Source of the DNA: Acephala macrosclerotiorum
Taxonomy: Eukaryota; Ascomycota; Leotiomycetes; Helotiales; Mollisiaceae
NCBI GenBank assembly: GCA_014904845.1
Contig: MU119687.1
Location: forward strand, 3,191-22,589
Length of the DNA: 19,399 bases
Direction of reading: 5' to 3'
The notes under the pieces were generated by a model. The model made no database searches and was not told the DNA's origin. It was given only the letters and a program-made list of their open reading frames with translations. A program made the translations under genes and the position numbers. Positions 1 to 10,182 of the stretch are shown in pieces (within the stretch, counting starts at the first letter, position 1; each line of letters opens with the position of its first letter).

Positions 1-470
1 TTTATATATTAATATAATTAATATAATTAATAAATTAATAAAAATATTAATTTAAAAAATTAATAATTTAATATAAAATTATTATATTTATAAATTTTAA
101 TTTTTTTATAAATTTTTTAATTTTTTAATTTTATATATTTAATTAAATTTTATTTAATTTTAAAAATATTTATATAATATATTATATAATTTATTAATAT
201 TATAAAAAATTATATTTTAATAAATATTAATATTTATATAATATAAATTATTTTAATTATAAAAGAAAATATTTAAATATAATAAATTAATTAATTTATT
301 AAATAGTATTATAATATTAAAATTTTAATTTTATTGCGTTTATAATTATAATTTATTATTTAATTTAAATTGTATAAAATTTATAAATAAATTGAAATTT
401 AATTAAATATTATTAAATTTTAAATTTTAAATATTTTTATTAATAAAATATAATCGTATTAAATGAAAAT

Positions 471-1710
471 AATAATTATAAAATTTTTAAATACGTTTTT
501 ATTTTAAATATTAAAATTGTTAATAATTTCAATAAAAAATATTTAAATATAAAATATTTAAATATTAAATATTTTTATAATTAATTAAATATAAAAAAAA
601 AATTTTAAAAATTTTTTTTTAATATAAAATTTTATAATAAATACGTTTTTTTGAATATTAAAATATTTAAATATTGAATATTTTTATAATTATATAATTT
701 TAAAATTATATATTTAAAATAATTTAAATTAATTAAATAAATTATATTAATTAAATATAAAAAATAAAAATTTTAAAATTTTTATTTTAATATAAAATTT
801 TATAATAAATACGTTTTTATTTTAAATATTAAAAAACTTATTAATTTATTAATATTATTATTTAATAAAATTCGAATTATTATTTTTATTTTAAAGTTTT
901 ATAAAATATTTAAATTAAAAACTTTTAATTTAAAACTTGAAATAAAAATAAATTATTAAAATTGAAAATTTTATAAAATTTATAAAAAAATATATACGTC
1001 AAATAAAAAAAAAAATTCGTTCGTTAATTAATTCGTTTATAAATTAACGAATGAAATTTTTTTTAATATAAAAAAATATTTTAAATTATATTATTTTTTA
1101 ATTTAATATTAATAAAAAATTTAATTTTTTTTTATAATTAATATATTAATTTAATTTTTTTTATTTATTATATTATTTTTATAATATTATATTAAAATTC
1201 AATTTAATAAAATATAATATTTATTAAGATTATATTTATATATATATATATATTTTTGATATAATATTTTTATAATTATTATTTTAATTATAAATAAAAA
1301 ATATAAAATAATAATTGTATAAATTTTTAAATACGTTTTTATTTAATATAAAAATTTTTTTTTTTTATTTTAAGTATTTTTATAATTACGTAATTTTTAA
1401 AATTAAATATTAAATAAAATAATTTAAATTAATTAAATTAATTGTAAAAATAAAATATAAAATTTTAATAATATATTTTTATTTTAAATATTAAAAGATT
1501 TATTAAATTGTTAATTTATTATTTAATAAAATTTGAAATAAAAAAAATTTATTAAAATCGAAAATTTTAAAACTTTTTATAAAAACGTTTTTACAAGATT
1601 TATAAAATAAAATATTCGTTAAATATTAAAAAAAAAATTTCATTTATTAATTAATTTATTTATTTATAAATTAATTACGAACGAATTTTTTTTTTAAAAC
1701 GAAAAAAATA
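471..1710 (+). repeat. Decayed direct repeats inside the AT block
   Basis: The box aaatacgttttt recurs at about 489, 639, 807 and 1329, each time followed by similar AT-rich sequence. The stretch 581-652 closely matches 749-822 (period about 168 bp). The stretch 471-504 matches 1309-1343. The region 1010-1065 resembles 1638-1692, both having an inverted repeat of attcgtt type. These look like diverged copies of one ancestral sequence. The CpG in the box is kept in all four copies. The parent element cannot be identified. Confidence 0.55.
1016..1055. repeat. Imperfect hairpin in the AT block
   Basis: The arm ttcgttcgttaatta at 1016-1030 pairs with aaattaacgaatgaa at 1041-1055 with two mismatches. 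A degraded relative lies near 1640-1690. It keeps several CpG sites in a region otherwise nearly free of C and G. It could be the terminal inverted repeat or an internal palindrome of a dead element. Confidence 0.5.
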
Positions 1711-4700
1711 TTTTAAATTTAATAATAAAAAAATATTAAATTCGAATAAATTTTTTTTTTAAAAATAAAAATAATATAATAATATAATATATTTTTTTTT
1801 AAAAAAAAAAATAATATTTTATTTAAATTAATAAATTAATTATTATTTAAAAATAATATTGAAAAAATAAATAATATTGTTAATAATTATATAAATTTAA
1901 TAAATATAATTTTTAAAAATTTTTATAATATATTAAATAACGATAAATAAAAAATAAAAAAAATTATAATTAATAAAAAATTTTATTTAAATATTTATTT
2001 AAAAATATTAAAATAATAATAATAAATATAAAAAATTTAAAATAAAATATATATTATAAATTAATAATAAAAAATACCAAAAGAAAATTTTTAATAAAAT
2101 AATTATTTAATTTTTATATATTATTTTAATAAATTTATTTTAAATTTAAATAATAATATAATATAAAAATTTTAATTAAAATTTTATTATAAATATATAA
2201 ATAATAAAATTTGAAATTATTATTTAATTTTTTTAAATTATTTAACGAATTATTAAAAATAATTATTATATATTTATAAATAAATAAAAATTTAAATAAA
2301 TTAATAAAACGTAAAAAAAAAACTTTTAAATTAATTTTAATTAAATTTATTAAAATATTGTTATATTTATATTTATAAAAACATTTTAATAAAAATTTTT
2401 ATTAATTATTTAAAAACGTTTTTTGAAATTATATTTATAAAATTATTAAATTAATTTACAAATTAATATTTAATAAAAAAATTATAAAAAAATTATATTA
2501 AAACAAATATTATATAATATTTATATATAATTTAAAATCGTATATAATTAATATTATTTTATTTTTATTTTCAAATTAAAATTTTTATATTTCGAATTTC
2601 GTTTTTAAATAATTTATAATTAATTATAAATTAATACGTATATTAAAATCCAAAAAAAAAAATTTATATACGTTTAAATCGTTTTATTAATAAATTTAAT
2701 ATTTTTAATATAATATTAACAATTTAAAAAAGTATTTAATTTAATTTTATTAAAAAAAGAATTTGAATTAAATTTTAATTTTTTTATATTATTATTTCGA
2801 TTATTATTTTATTATTAATTAATATTATATTTTTTATATTTTTTTATATTTAAATATTTATTAATTTTAAATTAATTTATAATTATAAAATATAAAATTA
2901 AAAAATATTAAATTATTTTTATTAATATATTATTTAATTAAATATTAATTAATAAAAAAAAAATATTATTTATTAATATTATTTTATATTTTATATTTTA
3001 TATTATTATATTAAATTTATTTTTTAATTCGAAATTATTAATAAATATAATATCGTATTTATAAAAACGTTATATTGATTTTTTTAAAAAAATTATTTTA
3101 ATAAAATTAAATATTTTTTTAAATTAAAAACGTTAAATAAAAAAAGAATTTAAATTTATTATTATTAAATTAAAATTTAAATTAAAAAATTAATAATTAT
3201 AATAAATTTAATTATAATATTTTTAAAAATAAAATAATTAAATATAATTTTAATTAATATAAAAAAATATATTAATAAATAAAAAATATAAAAATAATAA
3301 AAATAATTTATTATATATTTTTTTATATTTTTTAATAATTAATTAAATAATATTTTATAAAATTATATTTTATTATAATTTTTATTTTATAATTTATTTT
3401 ATAATTTATTTTTTTATTTATTTTATATTTTTTTATTATTATTTTAATATTTTTTTTTAATAAAATATATATATTATTATTTATAATAAAAAAAATTTTA
3501 AAACGAAATTTTAATATTAATTTTTTATTAATAAATAAAAATTTATTATTATTTTTTTTAAATTTTTTAAATTTAATTAATATTAAATAATATTTTATTT
3601 ACAAAATTAATTTTTAATTATATATATTATTATTATTTTTAAAAAAAAAATTAAAAAATGTTTTTTTTTAATTTTTAAATAAAAGAATTAATATATATAT
3701 ATTAAATATTTAATTATATATAATTTTTATTATAAATATAAATAAAATAAATTTTATTAATAAAAAATTTAAATTTAATATGTATTTTTTAAAAAAATTT
3801 TAATAAAATTTGTTTTTATATTATTAAAAAAAAAAAATTTTTTTTTTTTTATATTTTTTTTTATAAAAATTGAATTTTTTTTTTAAATCGTTTAAATTTT
3901 TTTAAAAAAATTAATTTTATAATATATTATTAAATATATTATTAATTATAATAACGAATATATAAAAAATAATAAAATTAAAAAAGAAAATTTAATAAAA
4001 TTTTAATATAAAAAAATAATAAAATATAAATTAATTTATAATAAATAAAAACTTTTTATATATTAAAAAATACGTAATTAATCTTATTTTTAAAATTAAT
4101 TATTTATAAAAACTTTTTTAAAAAAAATATATAATTTTATTATAATTATTTATTTTAAATTTCAAAAAAAAAATTTATTTTAAATTATTATTATTTTTTT
4201 AAAAAATTTTAAAGTTTTTTTAATATTATTAAAAATAATTAAATATTTTTAAATACTTTTAAATATTTTTTATAAATATTATTAATTTTTTAATTTTATA
4301 TTTAAATAATATTATTTAATAATTTTTTTTTTTCATATTAATAAATGTTAAATTTATAAAAAATAAAATAAAAAAATTAAAAATTTTATAAACGTATAAT
4401 TTTAATTTTTAAATTTTTTAAAAAATTAAATTAATTAATTTATTATTATTTTTAATTGTTAAATCGCAAATAAATTATTTAAAATTTATTAAAAAAAAAT
4501 TTAATATATAATAAATTTAAATTTTAAAATATATATTTGTTTTTTATAAAAAAAAATAATTAATTATTATAAAAAAAAATTTATATTTACGTATTATACA
4601 TATAATTTTTATTGTTTATATATAATCGAGTTTTTTATTTATAGATTATTATTTGAGTTATTTATATTATATATATTTATTTATTTTCGTAATATTAATT

Positions 4701-5180
4701 TTATTATTTTAATAAAAATTAATAAATTAAAAAAAATAATAAAAAATTATTTTAAAAAAATTAATAAAATAATAATTATAATTTAAAATTCGTTTATAAA
4801 AATTAAATAATAAAAAGAAATACGTATTATATAAAAAAAAAATTATTTAAAAAAATTTATTAATAATAAAATTTTAATATATTAATTTTCTTAAAAAAAA
4901 AATAATAAAATATTTTTTTTTTATTTATTTAAAAACTTTTATAAAATAAAAATTATTATATATTTTAAATTAATAAATAATTTAATTAAAAAAATAAAAA
5001 TAAAAATAAAAATAATAAAAATTTACAAAAATTAAAATCGATTTTTTATTAATATTTCTTATTTAAAATAAAAAACAATAAAAATATTTATAAATTAAAA
5101 TCGAATATTAAAACAAATTTAAAAATTTTTTATAAAATATTATATAATAAATTTAATAAACGAATATTTTTAAATATTAA

Positions 5181-5250
<70 letters not shown>
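5181..5250. repeat. Palindromic (AAT)n/(ATT)n microsatellite
   Basis: About 40 bases of (AAT)n run directly into about 30 bases of (TTA)n. The junction, between 5219 and 5220, is the centre of a perfect inverted repeat with arms of roughly 30 bases and no loop. Such a run can form a cruciform. Confidence 0.9.
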
Positions 5251-5252
<2 letters not shown>

Positions 5253-5560
5253 TAATAAAATTAATTATTTTTTAATTTTAATTATTAAAAACTTATAAAA
5301 ATAAAAAATAAAATATTTTTTTTTTTAAATTTTTTTTTAATATATAATTATTAAATTATTATTTATATTTTTTTATAATTAATAAATTTAAAAATATTTT
5401 TATAAATAATATATTATAAATCTTTTAATAATAATAATTTTATATAAAATTTTTATTCGAGTTTTTAATATACGTATTTATTATAAAATTTATAAATAAA
5501 ATTTTTAATAAATTATTAAAATATTTAAATTTAAAAAAAGTTTTTTAATTATAATATTTA

Positions 5561-5748
5561 TTATTCTCTCTTTTGAATAAATCAAAATAAAGATTTCTTG
5601 AGTTTATATAATAATAAAAAAAGTACGCAAGTAAAAATCTCGAAAATTCTTTGATAAAAATTATACTTATTTTCTTATTAGTAAATATTTTCTTATTATT
5701 AATCAATTTTACAATTTTTTATTTTAGTTTATTCAAGAGAAAGAATAG
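5561..5748. mobile_element. Small MITE-like element in the AT block
   Basis: The sequence from 5561 rightward and the reverse complement from 5748 leftward match over about 36 bases (TTATTCTCTCTTTTG against CTATTCTTTCTCTTG, then GAATAAA..AAAATAAA). Nearly all differences are C/T or G/A transitions. Both ends abut TA (5559-5560 and 5749-5750), as expected for a Tc1/mariner-type MITE of about 188 bp, though TA is hard to prove as a target duplication in such AT-rich flanks. The interior holds more C and G than its surroundings (for example aagtacgcaag and aaatctcgaaaattc), so it may have landed later or been too short for RIP. Confidence 0.65.
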
Positions 5749-6030
5749 TAAATATATTATTAAAATATAACGCGCTATTTCTTAATTTTATTTATTTTAA
5801 AAAAAAATATTTTATTTAAAATTATATATTATTTATTAATAAATTTTAATTTAATTAAAAATTTACTAATAATTAAATCGACGTATTATTTTTTATTCGA
5901 TTTAATTTTAATTTAAATTATTATTTATCGAGTTTATTAAATTACAATTAAATTAAAATCGTTTAATTAAATTGTTTTAAACGTTTTAAATATTTTAAAT
6001 ATATTAAAATTAAAATATTTAATAAATTTA

Positions 6031-6110
6031 AAAATAAATAAAATAAATAAAATAAATAAAATAAATAAAATAAATAAAATAAATAAAATAAATAAAATAA
6101 ATAAAATAAA
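6031..6110 (+). repeat. 9-bp minisatellite, unit aaaataaat
   Basis: Eight exact tandem copies of aaaataaat occupy 6031-6102, followed by a partial copy to about 6110. The exactness contrasts with the decayed repeats nearby, so the array is young or kept uniform by slippage. Confidence 0.92.
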
Positions 6111-7610
6111 ATAATATTTTTAATTTTATATTTATATTATTAATTTTATTTATTATTTACGATTAATAATTAAATTATTATTATATTTAAATTTAAAAAA
6201 AATATAAAAAATAAATAATATTAATATTAATATATTTAATAAAAATTTTAAAATTAAAAATAATAAATATTTATATATTATAAAAAAAAATTATTATTAT
6301 TAATAATAATAATAATTCGTTAATATTATTAAAAAAATCGATTTATAACGTTAATTATTATTAATAAAAAAACGAATTAATAATATTAAAAATATATATA
6401 TATAAAATTTTATTTATAAATATAATTTTTTAATTTAAATATTTTTAAAAACGAATAATTTAAAAAAAAAATATAAATAAAAATATATAATTATTTATTT
6501 AAAATAAATTCATTTTATTAAATTTATTATAAATAATAAAATAATTAAAAAGAAATTAATTAAAAAAATATAAATATTAAAAAAGAAATTAAAAAAATTT
6601 ATAATAAATAAAATATATATATATAATTTTTTAATTAAAAATCTTTTTATTTATAATAATTCTTTTTTAAATATTATTTATTTATTTTTTATTTATTTTT
6701 AAATTTTTAATTTATATTATTTTATATATAAATAATTTTTTAAAAGTTTTTATTTATTTATATAATTTTAAATAAAATTAAAAAATTATATATTATATTT
6801 TAATAAATTTAATTTAATTTAATTAAAAAAAAATTCGAATTTAAATATTTTAATAATTTATTAAAAACTTTATTAATAAATTTTATAATAAATATATATA
6901 TTAAAATTTAAATAAATATTTTATATAAAACGTTTTATATTTTATAAAATTTATAATATATTATTTATAAAAAAATAATTTTTAATTTATTAATTATAAA
7001 AAAATATTAAATTTAAAAAAATTATTATAATATATTTATATTTATATTAAAAAAAATATAAAATTATTATTATTATTTTATTTTAATTAAATATTTTTCT
7101 TTTAATATTTTAAATTTTATTAATCGTATTAAAAACTTTAATATTATTTATAATATTTATAAATATTCGTTTATTAAATAATTTTATTAAATTTATTATA
7201 TAATATATATTTTTTTATTATTATTTAATTTTTATAAATAAATTTTAATTAAATATTATTAAAAAAAAAACTTTAAAATTTAAAATTTTTATTTTTCGAA
7301 TTTTATTTTTTATAAATTTATAATAAATTTTAAAAAATTTTATATATAAAATTAAAAATTAATAATTAATTATTTTTAATAATAAATTTAATATTAATAA
7401 AAATTTTAAAAAAAAAATTAATTTTAAATTTTTTTTATTTTATTTTTTTATATTAAAAAAAATTTATTTATTATTAATTTATAATATAATAATATTAATT
7501 TTAAATTTTTTAATTAATTTATATATATATTTTTAAATTTAATTATTATAATTTAATATAAAATATTTAAATTAAAAATAAAAATACGATTATAATTTTA
7601 ATAAAATTTA

Positions 7611-8450
7611 AACCCTAAGTCCATTAAAAGCCTAGCGAAAGCAAGTAGGCCTTGCAAAATGCTGGGATTAACCGGATTTGGCTGGCGCGGTTGCCCTTAT
7701 AAGAGTTTACAATATCACGGACTGGATGAAATGTGCATTGTTTCAGGGCAAGCTGCCTAAGGCAGCTGTTCTAGGCTCTCTCTCTCTCTTTACCTTAGAT
7801 TCTAAGTGGTTCAGCAATATCAATCATTATTCTTGGCCCACCGGCCCCTCTCTTTGGACGTGATCTTGAGCTGTCACATTCAGTTGGTTATTGTTGCACT
7901 ACTATTGGCCTAGAGGAAGCCCTGCACGACCACGTCAGCAGCACCTAGTCTTAACCCCCACAATCTGGGCTGTATTCGTTCTCTGGGGTATATTTTCATG
8001 TGGTGCCGTATGGTTAACTTTACAGTGTTTCACAGCATTCCTCCTCCGCGCTGATACGCTCGCTGGCTCCTCTGCGATCATTGCACATTACCAACTCGAA
8101 GAACATTCAGTTTCTCTACCAATCATCCCTCTGCCATCTCCCAGGATGCGAGTATTTTGAGGGTGGTGCATAGAGTTCATAATCATGTCATAGCTTAGGA
8201 GGGTGCAATCTAAACATGGATCAACGGAAACGTAAGAGCACCAAGATAGCATGTACTCGGAGACCTGGCATGTTATGGCGGTGGGCACCATTTAGAGCTT
8301 ACGGGCAAACCTCACCCACTCTCTTTAATCTACATAAGGGGCGTCTATCTCCCTCAGACCAGCCAGGCCCAACACCAACTGCCACGACCGCGAAGAATTG
8401 TCTCTGACCCCAAAACATCTTGTCGGTCTCGATACTACGATCAACTCAGC
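7611..8450. other. Normal-composition spacer, no gene supported
   Basis: This is the first normal-GC DNA after the AT block. The open frames here are short, mostly lack a good ATG, overlap in several frames and show no recognisable motif. Small structures seen are a hairpin agctgcc-taa-ggcagct at 7751-7767, a short CT repeat near 7779-7791, and a CT-rich stretch at about 8310-8400 that could be the 5' region of the small ORF at 8451. A single CCCTAA near 7613 is not a telomere array. Nothing else can be supported. Confidence 0.5.
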
Positions 8451-8651
8451 ATGCCTTTTACAAACAATCAGAAGGGCGGGGGCTCTGATGCCAACTGGGC
8501 CGCCCAAGTCGATGCCACGTCCAAGTCGGATCAACGCACGAAGCCCTGGGAGTCCGTTGTCCAAACCACGAACGTTGACAACCCTGAGGGCGACGTCATC
8601 AACGTCGATGCCAACCCCCAGGCTGCTTGCGATATCAGCGTCTCTGCTTAG
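8451..8651 (+). CDS. Small hydrophilic hypothetical protein (66 aa)
   Basis: A 66-residue frame starts with ATG in the context ctcagcATG and ends at TAG. The predicted product is polar and acidic toward its C-terminus (WESVVQTTNVDN, then EGDVINVDAN), has a Gly-rich start (NQKGGG), has no membrane segment or signal peptide, and looks disordered. The GC-rich codon use and the CT-rich upstream stretch are in keeping with a fungal gene. A longer frame overlaps it on the same strand (from about 8398), which weakens the case. The family is not recognised and no function is proposed. Confidence 0.4.
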   Translation: MPFTNNQKGGGSDANWAAQVDATSKSDQRTKPWESVVQTTNVDNPEGDVINVDANPQAACDISVSA

Positions 8652-9046
8652 ACAGGTAGGAGCCCCCTTAGCTCCCAGCTCTCAGCTCCTGACAACGTCT
8701 CTGACAGATATAGGGAAGCTGTATACCGTGTCAAGATAACAAGAACTAGGTAGTTGGCAATCTTGAAGTTGTTTTTCGATAGTTGGGTCATTGCTACGAG
8801 AGCGGCAACAGTTGTATTCAGTCCAAATTGTTACGAAGCGAAATAAAGTGGCATTATATATACTTCTGATCTTGAGCCCGATAAGTGATTGCAGCGCTAC
8901 TACAAATTTATATAGGGCTTTTGGTCCTCCCGTGACTTCAAAAATCATACGACCCATAAGGATGTTCTCGGAAAGTATAAAGGTGCTATTCTTTCCCGCC
9001 CTCCGGCCCATGTCTCCTACCCAAGCTCCTATCGACCACAATCATC
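8652..9046 (+). promoter_or_regulatory. Upstream region of the oxygenase gene
   Basis: This non-coding stretch precedes the ATG at 9047. It holds TATA-like sequences at 8907-8915 (TTTATATAG) and 8976-8982 (TATAAAG). The second lies about 65 bases before the start codon, a fitting place for a core promoter, and is followed by the pyrimidine-rich ctttcccgccctcc. An upstream ATG at 9010 opens an out-of-frame reading frame that runs past the main start to about 9165, so leaky scanning or translational damping is possible if transcription begins before it. No transcript evidence is available. Confidence 0.45.
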
Positions 9047-10133
9047 ATGTCAAGCCCACGAGACGAGACCGCGATTCTCAACTACGCCAAATGGCTCCCC
9101 ATTTACGAGAAAGAAGTCCCCTATCAAATTCTCAGCGATTTCCCTGGCGACTACAAGAAGACTAATCTCCAGTTCGGCCCCGCGCCTACGGCAGAGACTA
9201 TCCATGACATTCGCGGTATGGAGACTGACTTCAAGGTCGACTCCCACGGCTTCCAGGTCTGTCGCCAAGAGACCGCAGTGCAAGGCTGGACAAACAAGAA
9301 TGTCATAGAGACGCAGTACTACACGGAAATGGAGCGATTGTTGAAGGAGGAGTTGAAAGGCGTGGATGAGACGTTCTTCTACGATTGGAGAGTGAGTTGG
9401 CTCAATCTATATATTTGCCCATTGACAATAACCATTTAGCCGCGCAAGAATGTCCCCTTCAAGAACGAGGGAGTCTCAAAAGTGGACCTCGATGATCTGA
9501 GCCAGTACCTGCTGCCAGTTGGGAATGCTCACATCGGTAAGTCTGTCGGGTGCGTGGAGGCATCACTCTCAGACCTAACCCTTCACGTTGCAGACTTATC
9601 CCCACTTGGAGTCATTAAGCGCGTCCGCTACCACATGGGAGAGAGGGCAGATATGCTCTTGAGAGGCAGGGTCCGGGCGATTAAGTGAGTCGCAATCCTG
9701 TTCCGAGCAAGTGGTAGCGCCCTGACCGTGATGGAACTATTAGTATATGGCGACCCATCAGCGATTACCCAGTCCAAGACCGCCCTCTAGCATTGTGCGA
9801 TGCCACTTCGGTGAACGACAGTGATCTACTGCCCACAGACCACATCAAGAAAGCCTACATAGGCCAGACAAACAACTTAATGTACCGACCTGGATTCCGA
9901 TGGCACTATCTCAGCAACCAGACCAAAGACGAATGCTTCATTTTCAAGATGTATGACTCTCTGGACGGGGTGGCGAAGCGTAAGTGACAGTCATGGGGCA
10001 CGAAAAGAACTCTCAACTGATGTGCAATAAAGATTGTCCTCATGTTGCATTCCACCATAGCTACATCTGCGACGGGGCACCACCCCGTGAGAGTTTTGAG
10101 ATCCGTGCTCTCGTCTTCACGTATCCGACGTAA
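9047..10133 (+). CDS. asaB/CmcJ-type 2OG-Fe(II) oxygenase, five exons
   Basis: Exons are 9047-9391, 9440-9536, 9594-9684, 9744-9979 and 10033-10133. All introns are GT..AG, 48-59 bp. The spliced frame is open and gives 289 residues, the usual length for this family. The family (asaB hydroxylase/desaturase, GA4-desaturase-like, CmcJ/NvfI-like) oxidises or desaturates small molecules in fungal secondary metabolism, using Fe(II) and 2-oxoglutarate. Visible signatures are HDIRG and SHGF in the N-terminal half, AHID at 145-148 (the HxD iron site, with the Asp codon split by intron 2), RGRVRAINIWRP at 171-182, MYDSLDGVA before intron 4, CPHVAF with the likely distal His260, and PPRESFEIRALVF with Arg281 as candidate 2OG-binding residue. 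The Kozak-like context atcatcATG supports the start. It is convergent with a dead SDR. The substrate is unknown, and the gene appears intact. Confidence 0.9.
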
Positions 10134-10182
10134 ACATCCTAGCACAGACGTTTGATAGCTGAACCTGTATGTCCTCTGAATT

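Larger units (their letters stand above)
1..7610. repeat. Extreme AT-rich block, RIP-like, no genes
   Basis: The block is almost pure A+T. A hand count of bases 1-1080 finds about 40 G+C (about 3.7%). No reading frame of useful length exists on either strand. The C that remains is mostly in CpG (about 11 of 16 C on the + strand in that stretch), with the rest in CpA or CpT and none in CpC. This is what very heavy C-to-T mutation of old repeats (RIP) would leave if CpG were the least-hit context. Composition changes abruptly at about 7610, where normal sequence begins. It could be a pericentromeric or subtelomeric AT isochore or simply a nest of dead retrotransposons; no terminal repeats or coding relics can be recognised. 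Mitochondrial origin is unlikely, since fungal mitochondrial DNA is not this AT-rich and would carry genes. Confidence 0.93.

Noticed and set aside
5181..6110. CRISPR-like array from regular AT repeats
   Set aside because: The repeats are simple microsatellites without unique spacers, in a eukaryotic context.
1..7610. Mitochondrial or plasmid DNA
   Set aside because: The A+T content is far above fungal mitochondrial DNA, and there is no gene, tRNA or rRNA; RIP-decayed nuclear repeats fit better.
7613..7618. CCCTAA next to the AT block, suggesting a telomere
   Set aside because: A single unit only, with no tandem array.
7891..8160. Frame with a hydrophobic stretch that could be a membrane segment
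   Set aside because: No ATG start, no family likeness, and other frames overlap it; too weak to call a gene.
8791..9165. 124-codon frame overlapping the start of the oxygenase
   Set aside because: Out of frame with the clear oxygenase exons; only its ATG at 9010 is kept as a possible upstream ORF.
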